Assembly (NCBI RefSeq): GCF_900115715.1
Contig: NZ_FOXM01000006.1
Span: 1-64,000, forward strand
DNA from: Geopseudomonas sagittaria
Lineage (GTDB): Bacteria > Pseudomonadota > Gammaproteobacteria > Pseudomonadales > Pseudomonadaceae
Direction: 5' to 3'
DNA: 64,000 bases
Shown: one piece after another, positions 1 through 9,904 of the stretch
Numbering within the stretch: position 1 is the stretch's first letter
Layout: the number at the start of each line of letters is the position of its first letter
Notes under the pieces: generated by a model
What the model was told of the DNA's origin: nothing
The model's input: the letters and a program-made list of their open reading frames with translations, nothing else
The model's database searches: none
Made by a program: the position numbers and the translations under genes

Positions 1-1
1 C

Positions 2-379
2 GTGAAGTACGCCATCCACCCGGTGGCCGGGCGCATGCCGGGACACATGAACGTGCTGCTCGCCGAGGCCGAGGTGCCCTACGAGCAGGTGTTCGAGATG
101 GACGACATCAACGCCGAGTTCGGCCAGACCGACGTGGTGCTGGTGCTCGGCGCCAACGACGTGGTCAACCCGGCGGCGAAGACCGACCCGCACTCGCCGA
201 TCGCCGGCATGCCGATCCTCGAGGCGTACAAGGCGCGCACCGTGATCGTCAACAAGCGCTCGATGGCCAGCGGCTACGCGGGCCTGGACAACGAGCTGTT
301 CTACATGGACAAGTCGATGATGGTGTTCGGCGACGCCAAGAAGGTCATCGAGGACATGCTCAAGGCGGTCGAGGCCTGA
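2..379 (+). CDS. pntB: NAD(P) transhydrogenase subunit beta, C-terminal part
   Basis: Partial gene; the 5' end lies before the window and about 125 C-terminal residues are visible. PntB is the membrane subunit of the proton-translocating transhydrogenase that moves hydride between NADH and NADP+. The visible part is the NADP(H)-binding domain III, with the characteristic stretches [41 protein letters not shown] and an ending around MVFGDAKK. A strong hairpin follows the stop codon. Family identification is very secure; the true start is not in the window. Confidence 0.96.
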   Translation: MKYAIHPVAGRMPGHMNVLLAEAEVPYEQVFEMDDINAEFGQTDVVLVLGANDVVNPAAKTDPHSPIAGMPILEAYKARTVIVNKRSMASGYAGLDNELFYMDKSMMVFGDAKKVIEDMLKAVEA

Positions 380-383
380 GGAG

Positions 384-436
384 TGCGCAGCCTGGCAAGT
401 CCACCCGGCTGCCAACTTGCCAGGCTGCGCATTTCC
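384..436 (+). terminator. Rho-independent terminator after pntB
   Basis: A perfect 17-bp inverted repeat (384-400 pairs with 415-431, starting TGCGCAGCC) with a 14-nt loop is followed by a short T/C run. It starts 5 nt after the pntB stop codon and separates pntB from the next gene. Confidence 0.85.
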
Positions 437-492
437 TGCGAAAAAGCCCGCCGGGCAGCCGTCAGGCGCTGCCGCCAGTACAGGACACCGCA

Positions 493-834
493 ATGAACAA
501 CGAACTGCAGATCGAGGACATCGTCATTGGCGAGGGCAAGGCCTGCGTCAAGGGCGCGCTGATCACCACCCAGTACACCGGCTGGCTGGAGGATGGCACG
601 GTCTTCGACTCCTCCCATGACAAGGGCCGACCCTTCCAGTGCGTGATCGGCACCGGACGGGTGATCAAGGGCTGGGACCAGGGCCTGATGGGCATGCAGG
701 TCGGCGGTAAGCGCAAGCTGTTCGTCCCCGCCCACCTGGCCTACGGCGAGCGGCAGATCGGCGCGCACATCAAGCCCAACTCCAACCTGATCTTCGAGAT
801 CGAACTGCTGGAAGTGCTGACCCGCGACGATTGA
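493..834 (+). CDS. FKBP-type peptidyl-prolyl cis-trans isomerase
   Basis: A 113-residue single-domain FKBP that catalyses cis-trans isomerisation of X-Pro bonds and assists protein folding. The sequence shows the FKBP core: TTQYTGWLEDGTVFDSS, then RVIKGWDQGLMGMQVGGKRK, PAHLAYGER and a final beta strand LIFEIELLEV. There is no signal peptide, so it is probably cytoplasmic. A weak AGGA lies 7 nt before the ATG. It is a monocistron between the pntB terminator and the convergent allA gene. Confidence 0.93.
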   Translation: MNNELQIEDIVIGEGKACVKGALITTQYTGWLEDGTVFDSSHDKGRPFQCVIGTGRVIKGWDQGLMGMQVGGKRKLFVPAHLAYGERQIGAHIKPNSNLIFEIELLEVLTRDD

Positions 835-858
835 GGCCCAGCCCGTCGAGCACGGGGC

Positions 859-1368
859 TCAGGCCGGGATCAGCCCGGCCGGTGTCAGCACCGCCTCGTC
901 GCAGTTGGCGCCGGGGCCGCTGCGGTCGATGACCAGGAAGTCCGAGACCTCGCCCAGCGCCAGCAGCGGGTGGTGCCAGACGCCGGGGGCGTAGTTGACG
1001 CCCTGGTCGCCGCGGGCGAGGAACACGCGCAGATCCTCGACCTTGGGCGGCGGGCCGGCCGGCGCCACCACCACCAGCCAGGGCCGCCCGGACAACGGCA
1101 TGAACGCCTGGCTGCCCAGCGGGTGGCGCTCCATCATCGTCACCGCAAAGGGCAACGAGCGCGGCTGGGCGCGGAAGATCGAGACGATCGCCCGGCCGTC
1201 CGCGCCCGGTTCGATGGTGGCCAGGTCGTGGTAGCGCTCGGTGTTGCCGGCGTTGATGGTGAAGTGGCGCACCGCGTCGCTGGCCTCGATCACCTCGCCG
1301 AACGGCGCGAAAGCCGCGCGCTCCAGCGGCCGCGGGACGAGCCGCGGCAGTGCTGCCGGCGTGTTCAT
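859..1368 (-). CDS. allA: ureidoglycolate lyase
   Basis: Splits ureidoglycolate into glyoxylate and urea, the last step of the allantoate route. The 169-residue protein has family stretches such as [38 protein letters not shown]-like segments and [12 protein letters not shown], where the histidines belong to the cupin-type active site. The ATG was chosen because it overlaps the alc stop codon as ATGA, a typical translational coupling. An upstream extension of the frame would lie inside alc and is not needed. It is the last gene of the minus-strand urate-degradation operon. Confidence 0.93.
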   Translation of the reverse strand: MNTPAALPRLVPRPLERAAFAPFGEVIEASDAVRHFTINAGNTERYHDLATIEPGADGRAIVSIFRAQPRSLPFAVTMMERHPLGSQAFMPLSGRPWLVVVAPAGPPPKVEDLRVFLARGDQGVNYAPGVWHHPLLALGEVSDFLVIDRSGPGANCDEAVLTPAGLIPA

Positions 1369-2399
1369 TTGGCGACCCTGCCCCACAGGCGCAGGCGCGA
1401 CACGCCGCCGTCGGGGAAGATGTTGAAGCGCACGTGGCTGATCGGGCCAAGCGGCAGGACCTGCTCGGCGAACTCGTGCCGCGCGTCCATCGACAGTGGC
1501 TGCTCGGGCAGCAGCAGCGGCCAGAACATGCTCTGGGTGGTGATCGACGGGTCGGTGCCGCCGTTGACGCAGGCGGCCTGCAGCGAGCAGCGGTCGGGGT
1601 AGTTGCCCTTGAAGAAGGCGGTATCCACCTCGATGCGCTCGACGCTGCCGGGGGCGCCCAGCTGCAGCACGCACCAGTCGTTGCCGGGCTCGCGGCGGCG
1701 GCGGGTTTCCCAGCCGTCGCCCATGCTCAGGCCGCGGCCGGGCAGCAGCAGGTTGCTGACCGAGGAGCCGAAGCTGGCGTCGTTCCAGCTCACCGCGCGG
1801 CCGCCGTTGGTCATGGCGAGCAGGTCGACCAGGCCATCGCCGGCGCTGTCGAGGCCGCCGACCGGCTGGCCGTACACGCGCAGGCGGGCGATGCCGCCGT
1901 CCGGAAAGATGTTCACGCGCAGGTGGGTCCAGGCTTCACTGCTGGTCGACTGCAGCAAATGGTGGCTGTTCGGTCCCAGCGCGCTGGGCGGCAGGATCTC
2001 GCTCCAGCTGGCAGCCTGCAGGGCGTCGAGCGCGTCACTGCCACAGACGCAGGCCTCGATGGACACCGCCGGCGGGTAGTTGCCGGTGAAGTGGCTGGTG
2101 TCGACGTCGAAGCCGCGGATCACGCCGCGCACGCCGAGACGGATCAGCGCCCAGTCGTGGCCGGCATGGCGCTTGCGCCGCGACTCCCAACCGTCCATCC
2201 ACTTGCCGTTGTCGTCGTAACGGCCCGGGTAAAACACTGCCGGGGACGGGTCGAGCATGCGCTCGAGCGGGGCGAAGAAGGCGTCGGAGGCGAACAGCGC
2301 CTGGGCGCCGAGGCGCGGGCTGGCGAGGTCGACCGCCCTGGCGGCCCACTCGGGCAGCTGGGCGGGCGGGGCGATCACGGGGGTGCCGGGGAGGGCCAT
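1365..2399 (-). CDS. alc: allantoicase
   Basis: Hydrolyses allantoate to ureidoglycolate and urea. The 344-residue protein contains the two internal allantoicase repeats: [21 protein letters not shown] in the first half and [21 protein letters not shown] in the second, each part of a jelly-roll unit. The ATG at 2399 is preferred to one 30 nt upstream because AGGAG stands 8 nt before it. It overlaps allA by 4 nt and lies 17 nt downstream of puuE. Confidence 0.95.
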   Translation of the reverse strand: MALPGTPVIAPPAQLPEWAARAVDLASPRLGAQALFASDAFFAPLERMLDPSPAVFYPGRYDDNGKWMDGWESRRKRHAGHDWALIRLGVRGVIRGFDVDTSHFTGNYPPAVSIEACVCGSDALDALQAASWSEILPPSALGPNSHHLLQSTSSEAWTHLRVNIFPDGGIARLRVYGQPVGGLDSAGDGLVDLLAMTNGGRAVSWNDASFGSSVSNLLLPGRGLSMGDGWETRRRREPGNDWCVLQLGAPGSVERIEVDTAFFKGNYPDRCSLQAACVNGGTDPSITTQSMFWPLLLPEQPLSMDARHEFAEQVLPLGPISHVRFNIFPDGGVSRLRLWGRVAK

Positions 2400-2416
2400 G
2401 GCAGATATCTCCTGAT

Positions 2417-3355
2417 TCAACGCTGGCAAGACTGGTAGGGGTGCTCGGCGATCCAGTGGCGGGCGATGTCCACCCGCCGGCAGACCCAGACCCGCTCGTG
2501 CTGTTCGAGGTAGTCGAGAAAGCGCTGCAGGGCGCGGAAGCGCCCCGGGCGGCCGAGCAGGCGGCAGTGCATGCCGATGCTGAGCATCGCCGGGCGTACG
2601 TCGCCCTCGGCATACAGCACGTCGAAACTGTCGCGCAGGTAATTGAAGAACTCGTCGCCGTGGGAGAAGCCCTGCGGCAGGGCGAAGCGCATGTCGTTGC
2701 AGTCCAGGGTGTAGGGCACGATCAGGTGCGGCAGCTGGCGACCGTCGCTGGCGGTGACCTGGGTCCAGAACGGCAGGTCGTCGCCGTAGTAGTCGGAGTC
2801 GTAGAGGAAGCCGCCGTGATCGACCAGCAGGCGGCGGGTGTTCGGCGAATCGCGGCCGGTGTACCAGCCCAGCGGGCGCTGGCCGGTGAGCCGCTGGATG
2901 CTGGCCATGGCCTGCTGCAGATGGGCGCGCTCGACGTCCTCGGCGACGTTCTGGTAGCTGATCCAGCGCCAGCCGTGGCAGGCGATCTCGTGGCCGAGCT
3001 CGCCGAAGGCGGCGGTCAGCTCGGGGTGGCGCTCCAGCGCCATGGCCACGCCGAACACGGTCAGCGGCAGGCCGCGGCGCTCGAACTCGCGCAGCAGGCG
3101 CCAGACGCCGACCCGCGAGCCGTACTCGTAGATCGACTCCATCGAAAGGTGGCGGTCGGCGAAGCTCGGCGGGTTGTACATCTCGGAGAGGAACTGCTCG
3201 CTGCCGGGATCGCCGTGCAGCACGCAGTTCTCGCCGCCTTCCTCGTAGTTGAGCACGAACTGCACGGCGACCCGCGCGCGCCCGGGCCAGTTGGCGAAGG
3301 GCGGCTTGCGGCCGTAGCCGATCAGGTCGCGGGGGTAGGATTGGCCTGCTTGCAT
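2417..3355 (-). CDS. puuE: allantoinase, polysaccharide-deacetylase type (PuuE)
   Basis: A metal-independent allantoinase of the NodB/polysaccharide-deacetylase fold that opens the allantoin ring to allantoate. The 312-residue sequence starts [15 protein letters not shown] and shows the PuuE hallmarks [32 protein letters not shown] and [13 protein letters not shown]. Length and motifs match PuuE of Pseudomonas. It sits between puuD and alc in one operon, and the context (urate oxidation upstream, allantoate cleavage downstream) supports the assignment. Confidence 0.95.
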   Translation of the reverse strand: MQAGQSYPRDLIGYGRKPPFANWPGRARVAVQFVLNYEEGGENCVLHGDPGSEQFLSEMYNPPSFADRHLSMESIYEYGSRVGVWRLLREFERRGLPLTVFGVAMALERHPELTAAFGELGHEIACHGWRWISYQNVAEDVERAHLQQAMASIQRLTGQRPLGWYTGRDSPNTRRLLVDHGGFLYDSDYYGDDLPFWTQVTASDGRQLPHLIVPYTLDCNDMRFALPQGFSHGDEFFNYLRDSFDVLYAEGDVRPAMLSIGMHCRLLGRPGRFRALQRFLDYLEQHERVWVCRRVDIARHWIAEHPYQSCQR

Positions 3356-3385
3356 GGCGGTACTCGCGGTGGGTTGGACGGGAGG

Positions 3386-4588
3386 TCAGTCGATCGGCGC
3401 GCCGCTGGCGATCCAGGCGCCGAGCAACTCGCGCTCCTGTTCGGTCATCTGGGTGATGTTGCCGAGCGGCATGATCTGGCTGGCCACGGCCTGGGCGTGG
3501 ATCTTCGGGGCCAGCTGGCGGATTTGCTCGGCGCTGTCGAACATCACGCCGGCCGGGGCGCTGCTGAACAGCGTGCTGCTCGGCTGGGCGGAATGACAGG
3601 TGCTGCAGCGCGCCTGGATCACGGCGCGCACGGCGGTGAACTGGCTGCCTGCCGTGCCGGCCGCCGCGGAGGCGCTGGTGGCCGGTGCGGCGGCTTGCCG
3701 GGGGGCGCTGACGAAGGCCAGGCAGATCAGGCCCAGGGCGGCGGCCGGCAGGGTCCAGGCGAACTTCTGGCTGCGCTGGCGGGTGTTGAAGTAGTGGCGC
3801 ACCAGCACCGAGAGCGCAGCCAGGGCGGCGAGGATCAGCCAGTTGTACTGGCTGCCGTAGGTGCTCGGGAAGTGGCTGCTGATCATGATGAACAGCACCG
3901 GCAGAGTTAAGTAGTTGTTATGGCGCGAGCGCAGCAGGCCCTTGGCCGGCAGGCGAGGGTCGGGCTGGGCACCTGCGGCGATGGCTTTCAACAGCGCGCG
4001 CTGGGCCGGGATTATGATGCGAAACACGTTGCCGACCATGAGGGTGCCGATCAGTGCGCCGGTATGGATGTAGGCGCCGCGGCCGTTGAACACCTGCGTA
4101 TAGGCCCAGGCGGCGAGCACCATCAGGGCGAACAGCACCGCGCCGAGCAGGGCGGGCCGCCGGCCCAGCGGCGAGTCGCACAGCCGGTCGTAGATGAGCC
4201 AGCCGACGATCAGCGAGCCCAGGCCGATGGCCACGCCGGCAGCCGGAGCGAGCTCGCTGCCGGGGGCGATCAGGTACAGGCCGGGGTTGAGGTAGTAGAT
4301 CACCGTGAGCAGGGCGACGCCGGACAGCCAGGTGCTGTAGGCCTCCCACTTGAACCAGTGCAGTTTTTCCGGCATCTGCGGCGGCGCCAGTTGGTATTTT
4401 TCCAGGTGGTAGATGCCGCCGCCATGGATCGCCCAGAGGTCGCCGGACAGCCCCTCGCGGGGATTGCTGCGCTCGAGGTTGTTCTCCAGCCAGTTGAAGT
4501 AGAAGGACGCGCCGATCCAGGCGATGCCGACGATCATGTGTATCCAGCGCACGCTCAGGTTCAGCCATTCGGTCAGATGTGCTTCCAC
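3386..4588 (-). CDS. puuD: membrane-bound urate oxidase with cytochrome c domain (PuuD)
   Basis: Oxidises urate to 5-hydroxyisourate and passes electrons to the respiratory chain instead of oxygen. The 400-residue protein begins with membrane helices ([18 protein letters not shown] and others, about eight in all), carries the typical [15 protein letters not shown] segment, and ends with a periplasmic cytochrome c domain whose heme motif is CSTCH near residue 330, with a later methionine (QIMPLGN) as likely axial ligand. It replaces soluble uricase in this pathway. It lies downstream of uraD and upstream of puuE. Confidence 0.95.
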   Translation of the reverse strand: MEAHLTEWLNLSVRWIHMIVGIAWIGASFYFNWLENNLERSNPREGLSGDLWAIHGGGIYHLEKYQLAPPQMPEKLHWFKWEAYSTWLSGVALLTVIYYLNPGLYLIAPGSELAPAAGVAIGLGSLIVGWLIYDRLCDSPLGRRPALLGAVLFALMVLAAWAYTQVFNGRGAYIHTGALIGTLMVGNVFRIIIPAQRALLKAIAAGAQPDPRLPAKGLLRSRHNNYLTLPVLFIMISSHFPSTYGSQYNWLILAALAALSVLVRHYFNTRQRSQKFAWTLPAAALGLICLAFVSAPRQAAAPATSASAAAGTAGSQFTAVRAVIQARCSTCHSAQPSSTLFSSAPAGVMFDSAEQIRQLAPKIHAQAVASQIMPLGNITQMTEQERELLGAWIASGAPID

Positions 4589-4698
4589 GCCAAGTACCCC
4601 TTGCCCGCCGCGCGGGCCTGTCGTTCGGGTGGCAACGGCGCGCGGGCGCGCTTTCTCCGCTCGAGTGTAGGCCCGGGGTTCGGCGGCTGGGCGCGCGG

Positions 4699-5214
4699 CT
4701 ACAGCGCCTGCAGGCGCAGCAGCGCGATCCGGTTGATTTCCGCCAGGGCGCGGGCGAATTCCTGCTCGGGCGTGTTGTGCAGGCGCTGCGCGAATGCGTC
4801 GAGGATCTGCTGCCGGTCGCGGCCCTGCACCGCCATGATGAAGGGGAAGCCGAAGCGTGCCTTGTAGGCCGCGTTGAGTTCGCCGAAGCGGGCGAATTCC
4901 TCGGCGCTGCAGGCGTGAATGCCGGCACCGGCCTGTTCCGCGCTGGAGGCGGCGGTCAGTTCGCCGCGCATTGCCGCCTTGCCGGCCAGGTCCGGGTGGG
5001 CGTTGATCAGCGCCAGCTGTGCCTCGCGCCCGGCGTTCAGCAGCGCGCGCGCCATGCGCCCGTGCAGGTGCTCGATGACGTCGTCTTCGGGACCGATGCC
5101 CTGGGCGAAGACGCTTTCGGCAACCCAGGGCGAGTGCTCGTAGATGTCGGCGAAGGCGGCGACGAAGGCTTCACGCGACAGGGCCGAGGGCTTGATGCTG
5201 GCAAACGCGGTCAT
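4699..5214 (-). CDS. uraD: 2-oxo-4-hydroxy-4-carboxy-5-ureidoimidazoline decarboxylase
   Basis: Decarboxylates OHCU to S-allantoin, the third step of urate breakdown. The 171-residue protein shows the OHCU family motifs: NAHPDLAGKAA with the catalytic histidine, SAEEFARFGELNAAYKARFGFPFI and a basic RDRQQIL segment. The chosen ATG (MTAFASIKPSALSREAF) gives the standard family length; the frame stays open upstream but without similarity. It is the first gene of the minus-strand operon and is divergent from uraH. Confidence 0.94.
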   Translation of the reverse strand: MTAFASIKPSALSREAFVAAFADIYEHSPWVAESVFAQGIGPEDDVIEHLHGRMARALLNAGREAQLALINAHPDLAGKAAMRGELTAASSAEQAGAGIHACSAEEFARFGELNAAYKARFGFPFIMAVQGRDRQQILDAFAQRLHNTPEQEFARALAEINRIALLRLQAL

Positions 5215-5418
5215 TGGCACGCACCGGTCTAGGATGAAAGAGGCTGGCCATATACGTTGTTTAGCAAAAGCCTGACCGCTCGGCCGGGTTTTTGCGCGCG
5301 CGGGTCTGGTTGCTGCGTCGAGATCACTGAAAGGTCGGTATTTTCCTGCCGGCAATCGGCCACATTTCTGAGCAAGGAGGATGGCGCCGGAGCGCAAGCC
5401 CGCGCGGCGCCAGGCAAG

Positions 5419-5769
5419 ATGGGCAAACTGACGACACACGTTCTGGATGCGACCCATGGCTGCCCCGGGGCCGGCATCGCGCTGGCGCTGTATCGACTGG
5501 ACGGCGAACAGCGGCGCCTGCTGCGCGAGGTGGCGACCAATGCCGACGGCCGTTGCGACGAGCCGCTGCTGCAGGGCGCGAGCCTGGCCGCGGGGGTTTA
5601 TGAGCTGCACTTCCAGATCGGCGACTACTACCGCCGGCGCGGCGTCGCCCTGGCCGAGCCGGCGTTCCTCGACGTGGTGGTGCTGCGCGTCGGCCTGAGT
5701 GGCGACGGCCACTATCACGTGCCGCTGCTGGTGTCGCCGTACAGTTATTCGACCTACCGGGGCAGCTGA
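5419..5769 (+). CDS. uraH: 5-hydroxyisourate hydrolase
   Basis: Hydrolyses 5-hydroxyisourate to OHCU. The 116-residue transthyretin-related protein begins MGKLTTHVLDATHGCPG (conserved His and Asp of the active site) and ends with the diagnostic YRGS tetrapeptide. The ribosome-binding site in front of this ATG is weak. A good AAGGAGG at 5374-5380 precedes an out-of-frame ATG, so the exact start is set by homology. It is transcribed away from uraD; the roughly 200-bp divergent region probably holds both promoters. Confidence 0.93.
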   Translation: MGKLTTHVLDATHGCPGAGIALALYRLDGEQRRLLREVATNADGRCDEPLLQGASLAAGVYELHFQIGDYYRRRGVALAEPAFLDVVVLRVGLSGDGHYHVPLLVSPYSYSTYRGS

Positions 5770-5890
5770 AGCCGCCTTTGCCGAGGGCACCGTGGCCCTG
5801 GCGTCGATTGGAAGCCCCGTGCCGTTGCCTGGCCTTGCCCGGAAACATTTATCATGCCGGCGACATTAGGATCTGGGTGGGACTGGCCGA

Positions 5891-7864
5891 ATGCTGTCTG
5901 CCGTAAAGCGATACAAACTGCTCCTCTCCGCGGCGCTGGCGCGCTATTTCCCGCGCACTACCGAGTACCTGCGCGGCGAAGGCGTCGCGGCCTTGCGTCA
6001 CCCCAAGCCCAGGTCGCGGGCCGGCAAGGCCACCGCGGCGGCCGGCAAGGGCAGGGCGGCCAGCGCGAACAAGCCGGCCAAAGCCAAGCAGCCGGCCAAA
6101 CCCCGTGCCCAGCGCGCCGGCGAAGGCATCTACGGGCCGGCGCTGCTGGCGGTCGACGCCGCGCAGATCCAGGCCATGCGCGAGCGCGTCGGCCAGGCGG
6201 TGCAGGCCGGGGTGATCAGCCCGCCTTCGGACGAGCAGTGGGCGATGATCCTGAGTGGCCATCCGGTCACCCGCGTGTTCGCCGGGGCCGGCTCGGGCAA
6301 GTCCACCACCCTGGTGCTGCGCGTGGTGTTCATGCTCTGTCACATGGGCGTCCAGCCCGAGCGCCTGACGGTGATTTCCTTCACCAATGCCTCCTGCGCG
6401 CAGCTGCGCGAGCAACTGATCAAGGTGCTGGGCTTCTGGCAGTACCCCTTCGACGCCGCCACGGCCCGGCAATGCGTGCGCACCTTCCATTCGGCCATGG
6501 CCGTGCTGGCCAAGGAGCTGCTGAACCATCCTCAGTGGTTCGAACAACTCGACGAGCGCAACGCCTCGGCCACCGAGCTGGATAATCCGCTGACTTCCGC
6601 GCGTCTCAAGCCCGCCCAGCAGCGCCTGCTCAAGCAGGCCTACCAGCAGTGCTACGCCGAGCAGGCGGACTTTCGCGCGCGGGTGCACAGCCTGCTGGGC
6701 CTGCCGCCACCGGCCAGCGACGGCGAGGGCAAGCCCGGCAAAGTGCCCAAGGCGCCCCTGGATGGCTTCAAGCTGGCCGGGGAGTTCACCCCGCTGCCGC
6801 TGTTCGAGGCCTTCCATGCCCAGGCGGGCTTCATGGAGAGCATCGGCATCCGTATCGAGCAGATCGATGCGCAGACGCTGGCCTGTCCCGCCGGCGAACG
6901 GGTGTTCATCGAAGCCCTGGCCATGTTCTGGAAGTACTTCGAAGCCGGCCTGCACGAGCAGGGCCTGATGACCTTCAACGGCGCCTTCCAGAAGCTGACC
7001 GAGAGCCTGTCCGCCACGGGCAAGGGAGTCCCGGCCCAGGCGCTGGCGCCGTTCAGTCATCTGCTGATCGACGAGTTCCAGGACATCTCCCCGCAGATCG
7101 TCCAGTGGCTGCAGGCGCTGCACCGCGCCCTGGCGCGCCAGGGCGAGGCGGTCAGCCTGATGGCGATCGGCGACGACTGGCAGTCCATCTATGGCTGGCG
7201 TGGCAGCTCTCCCGAGCTGTTCATGGACTTCGACAAGTACTTCCCGGGCAAGGGCAAGGCGAAGAAAAGCGCCGTGCTGATGCTGGCGACCAACTACCGC
7301 TCCATCGAGCCGGTGATCCGCGATGGCGAGGCGGTGCTCGCGGGCGTCGCGTTCAAGCAGGCCAAGACCAGTCAGGCCTGCAAGGCCATGCAACCGGGCG
7401 ATCACGGCGTCAAACTGGTGTCACGCTTCGATGTGAAGGCCCGCCTGCCGGAGCTGCTCAAGGAAATCCACGCCCAGTGCGAGCACGTCGCCAGCCGCCC
7501 GAACGCCGACCGCACCGCGGTGCTGGTCCTCAGCCGGCGCAACGAGCCCCTGCAGCACATCCAGGCCCAGTTGGACAGGAAGCTGCCGGTCAAGGCCTAC
7601 ACCATCCACCGCGCCAAGGGGCTGCAGGCCGAAGTCGCGATCATCGTCGACGACTGCTCGCCGCCGGAACGGCACCCGCTGCGCAATGCGCTGTACGCCC
7701 ATTCGGGGTTCTTCCGCAACAGCTACGACCAGGCGATGCAGGACGAGAGTTTGCGCCTGGCCTACGTGGCGATCACCCGGGGCGTCAGCCGGGTGCTGTG
7801 GTTCACCCAGAGGACCCAGGGGGCGACCCAGGTACTGGCCGCGCGGGCCAGCCAGCGGGGGTGA
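5891..7864 (+). CDS. UvrD/Rep-type superfamily 1 DNA helicase
   Basis: A 657-residue SF1A helicase-like ATPase. Visible motifs in order: a basic Ala/Lys/Pro-rich linker at about residues 40-80; Walker A AGAGSGKSTT (131-140); Walker B DEFQD (394-398); motif III GDDWQSIYGWRGS; motif IV TNYRS; motif V TIHRAKGLQAEVAIIVD; motif VI LAYVAITRGVSRV. The order matches UvrD-like 3'-5' helicases, but the protein is shorter than UvrD or Rep and has a tail of its own. The cellular role (repair, plasmid or phage related) cannot be read from the context. Confidence 0.85.
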   Translation: MLSAVKRYKLLLSAALARYFPRTTEYLRGEGVAALRHPKPRSRAGKATAAAGKGRAASANKPAKAKQPAKPRAQRAGEGIYGPALLAVDAAQIQAMRERVGQAVQAGVISPPSDEQWAMILSGHPVTRVFAGAGSGKSTTLVLRVVFMLCHMGVQPERLTVISFTNASCAQLREQLIKVLGFWQYPFDAATARQCVRTFHSAMAVLAKELLNHPQWFEQLDERNASATELDNPLTSARLKPAQQRLLKQAYQQCYAEQADFRARVHSLLGLPPPASDGEGKPGKVPKAPLDGFKLAGEFTPLPLFEAFHAQAGFMESIGIRIEQIDAQTLACPAGERVFIEALAMFWKYFEAGLHEQGLMTFNGAFQKLTESLSATGKGVPAQALAPFSHLLIDEFQDISPQIVQWLQALHRALARQGEAVSLMAIGDDWQSIYGWRGSSPELFMDFDKYFPGKGKAKKSAVLMLATNYRSIEPVIRDGEAVLAGVAFKQAKTSQACKAMQPGDHGVKLVSRFDVKARLPELLKEIHAQCEHVASRPNADRTAVLVLSRRNEPLQHIQAQLDRKLPVKAYTIHRAKGLQAEVAIIVDDCSPPERHPLRNALYAHSGFFRNSYDQAMQDESLRLAYVAITRGVSRVLWFTQRTQGATQVLAARASQRG

Positions 7865-7969
7865 CTTCGACTTGGCGGGCAACGAGTTTTGGCGTTCTGC
7901 CCGGGCGCCGGTGCGTGATTGCCCAGCCAAATCTACAGTTCATCTGTCACCTGCACAGATTCTGTCCCC

Positions 7970-8632
7970 ATGAAGACGCCTCGCTCAGCCCTGCCTGCGC
8001 TCATTCGCCGATTCGCCTCGGCGCCTTGCGCACTGGTGTTGGCCGTCGCGTTGACGCTATCCCTACCACATGGCCGAGCGGCAGACCGTGAAGCTGGCAT
8101 TGCCGATGGCTGCGATGAACAAGATTCTGCCGAAATGGCCAGTCCTGAACACGCCACGGAAGGTATGACAGCAGAGGAGAGTGCGCGGTTGCTCACCGCT
8201 GCGCGTTTGACCATCCCGGTCGAGGGTGTCTCGTGCGTGGACCTTCGCGACTCCTTCAACGAGTGCCGCGGCATGCACCGACACGAAGGAATCGATATTG
8301 CGGCGCCCTTCGGCACTCCGGTCATCGCCGCTGGCGCTGGACAGGTCGTCAAGCTATTCGACAGCGTGCCCGGAGGGCTCACGGTCTACCAGTTCGATCC
8401 CGATGAGACGTTCGCCTACTACTACGCGCACCTTGATGCGTATGCCTCCGGATTGCGCGAGGGCGTGAAGCTGGAGCGCGGGGATCTGCTCGGCTACGTC
8501 GGTACCACCGGCAATGCTGCGGGCGGTATGCCGCATCTGCATTTTGCGATCTTTCGCTTGGAGCCCGACAGGGAGTGGTGGAAAGGCGAGGCGATTAATC
8601 CGTACCCATTCCTCGATGACGCGAACCGCTGA
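7970..8632 (+). CDS. secreted M23-family (LytM-like) metallopeptidase
   Basis: A predicted periplasmic peptidoglycan endopeptidase of 220 residues. An N-terminal signal peptide (Arg-rich start, then FASAPCALVLAVALTLSLP) is followed by an M23 domain with zinc-ligand motifs HRHEGIDIAAPFGTPV and the HLHF box near residue 185. The start at 7970 is chosen because it begins the signal peptide; the frame is open 51 nt further upstream. The catalytic pattern is intact. It is not clearly in an operon with the helicase, since 105 nt separate them. Confidence 0.85.
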   Translation: MKTPRSALPALIRRFASAPCALVLAVALTLSLPHGRAADREAGIADGCDEQDSAEMASPEHATEGMTAEESARLLTAARLTIPVEGVSCVDLRDSFNECRGMHRHEGIDIAAPFGTPVIAAGAGQVVKLFDSVPGGLTVYQFDPDETFAYYYAHLDAYASGLREGVKLERGDLLGYVGTTGNAAGGMPHLHFAIFRLEPDREWWKGEAINPYPFLDDANR

Positions 8633-8785
8633 CCTGTTCAGGCGTGCGTTCGCAGTTCCGCGCCATGCCTGAAACCGAATGGCATAAGTGGGCCAGCGCA
8701 CCGATGCAGGCTTTGTTTAGTGCCACTGTCCTGATTCCGGCGCTGCGCAATTTCGCGAGGTCGCCGGCCCGGAGGAGGAATAGTC

Positions 8786-8995
8786 ATGAGCCTACCCAGT
8801 GCAGACGAACTCAAGGGCAAGTGGAAACAGCAGGTCGGCGCCGCCAAGCTCGCTTGGGGCAAGTTGACCGAAGATGAGCTGCTACAGGCCGAGGGCCGCG
8901 AGGACAAGCTCGCCGGCCTGATTCAGGAACGCTACGCCATTGCCCGCGAGGAAGCAGAAAAACAGGTCAAGGATTTCCTCGACAAAATCAAGTAG
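8786..8995 (+). CDS. CsbD-family stress-response protein
   Basis: A 69-residue, highly charged, hydrophilic protein with the CsbD pattern DELKGKWKQQVGAAKLAWGKL followed by EDKLAGLIQERYAIAREEAEKQV. In other bacteria CsbD-like genes respond to the general stress response; the molecular function is unknown. A good ribosome-binding site (GGAGGA) precedes the ATG. It is the first of a series of small stress-type genes reaching to about 12.7 kb. Confidence 0.9.
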   Translation: MSLPSADELKGKWKQQVGAAKLAWGKLTEDELLQAEGREDKLAGLIQERYAIAREEAEKQVKDFLDKIK

Positions 8996-9175
8996 CGCGG
9001 TTGCTCGGGATGCCTGCCGTGCGGTCGCGGCCGCAACGGTAGCCAGCCCGGCCACATTCATGCCGGCAGTAGCAGTCACGGAGGTAGTCGTGGTTGAGCA
9101 AAGTCCCTTGCTCGTGGTCTGAAACTGTACGCACGCGCGTCACAGAACCCAGCGTCCATTTCAGGAGGTTTCGCC

Positions 9176-9520
9176 ATGAATACCCTGAGCATCGAAGGTT
9201 GGTGCAAACGCAGCGACGATGAAAAGTCCACCCCGGTGGGCAACATCCAGTTCTACGTCAGCGAGCCCACCCATCTGCTGATGGAGAAGGCCGAAGAACA
9301 CCTGAACAAGAACAAGGATGAGACCGAAGTCATGGTCGATGTCGATATGGCCACGCTGGACCTGGTCCTGCCGGAGGGCTGCGGCCCCTTGTCCGATTGT
9401 CAGTTCCGCGTCTATCTGGGTGGAGAAGACCAGCGCGGTCAGTTCCATCTTGTCGGCCACCGGGCGAGCGATGGCAGCCTGATCTACAGCAACGCGGTCA
9501 TGATCGATCAGCTTGGCTAG
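9176..9520 (+). CDS. hypothetical protein
   Basis: A 114-residue soluble acidic protein (MNTLSIEGWCKRSDDEK...) with an ideal AGGAGG 8 nt upstream of the ATG, so it is very likely expressed. It has no signal peptide, membrane segment or recognised catalytic motif. Short beta-prone stretches (GNIQFYV, ATLDLVLPEG, CQFRVYLGG) suggest a small all-beta fold. Its neighbours are stress-type genes, which is the only hint of role. Confidence 0.7.
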   Translation: MNTLSIEGWCKRSDDEKSTPVGNIQFYVSEPTHLLMEKAEEHLNKNKDETEVMVDVDMATLDLVLPEGCGPLSDCQFRVYLGGEDQRGQFHLVGHRASDGSLIYSNAVMIDQLG

Positions 9521-9904
9521 CCAGAGGCCGCAAGTGGTGGCGCCAGTGATCGACGGCGTGTGGTCCACGGTGGGCTCGACCCTCCTTAAGGGCCATCATG
9601 GGCCGTGTTAGAAGTTGCGGGCTGCTGCGCGCCGTCGTGCTCCAGCCCCCTGCTGGTCGTGCCGCTGGTCTGCGCCAGCTCTGGCACGCCAGCGGCCGGT
9701 GCTATCCGTTGCAATTGCAATTGCAGGAGCCGGCGCAGAAGGTCCGCTAGGATCTATCCGCTGACCCGCTGACGGTCCACCCTGTGTGTGCTGACGAACA
9801 GAGCCAGGCCGGCACATGCGCCCATTCTGCAGGCATGCTGCTAGCCGAGTTTGGCTTGTGGCCCCAGTGCAGCGAGTCTGCCTCAACGAGTCCCGGAGAA
9901 TGCC
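9521..9904. other. intergenic region with a hairpin and a 16-bp palindrome
   Basis: No convincing gene. An 8-bp inverted repeat GCCGCTGG/CCAGCGGC spans 9661-9696. A perfect palindrome TGCAATTGCAATTGCA lies at 9710-9725, about 180 nt before the DUF3309 start, where it could be a regulator site. No sigma-70 or AlgU-type promoter was identified with confidence. Confidence 0.4.

Noticed and set aside
5852-7405. Long open frame antisense to the helicase gene
   Set aside because: A mirror frame of a GC-rich coding gene; His/Gly/Arg-rich product without family motifs.
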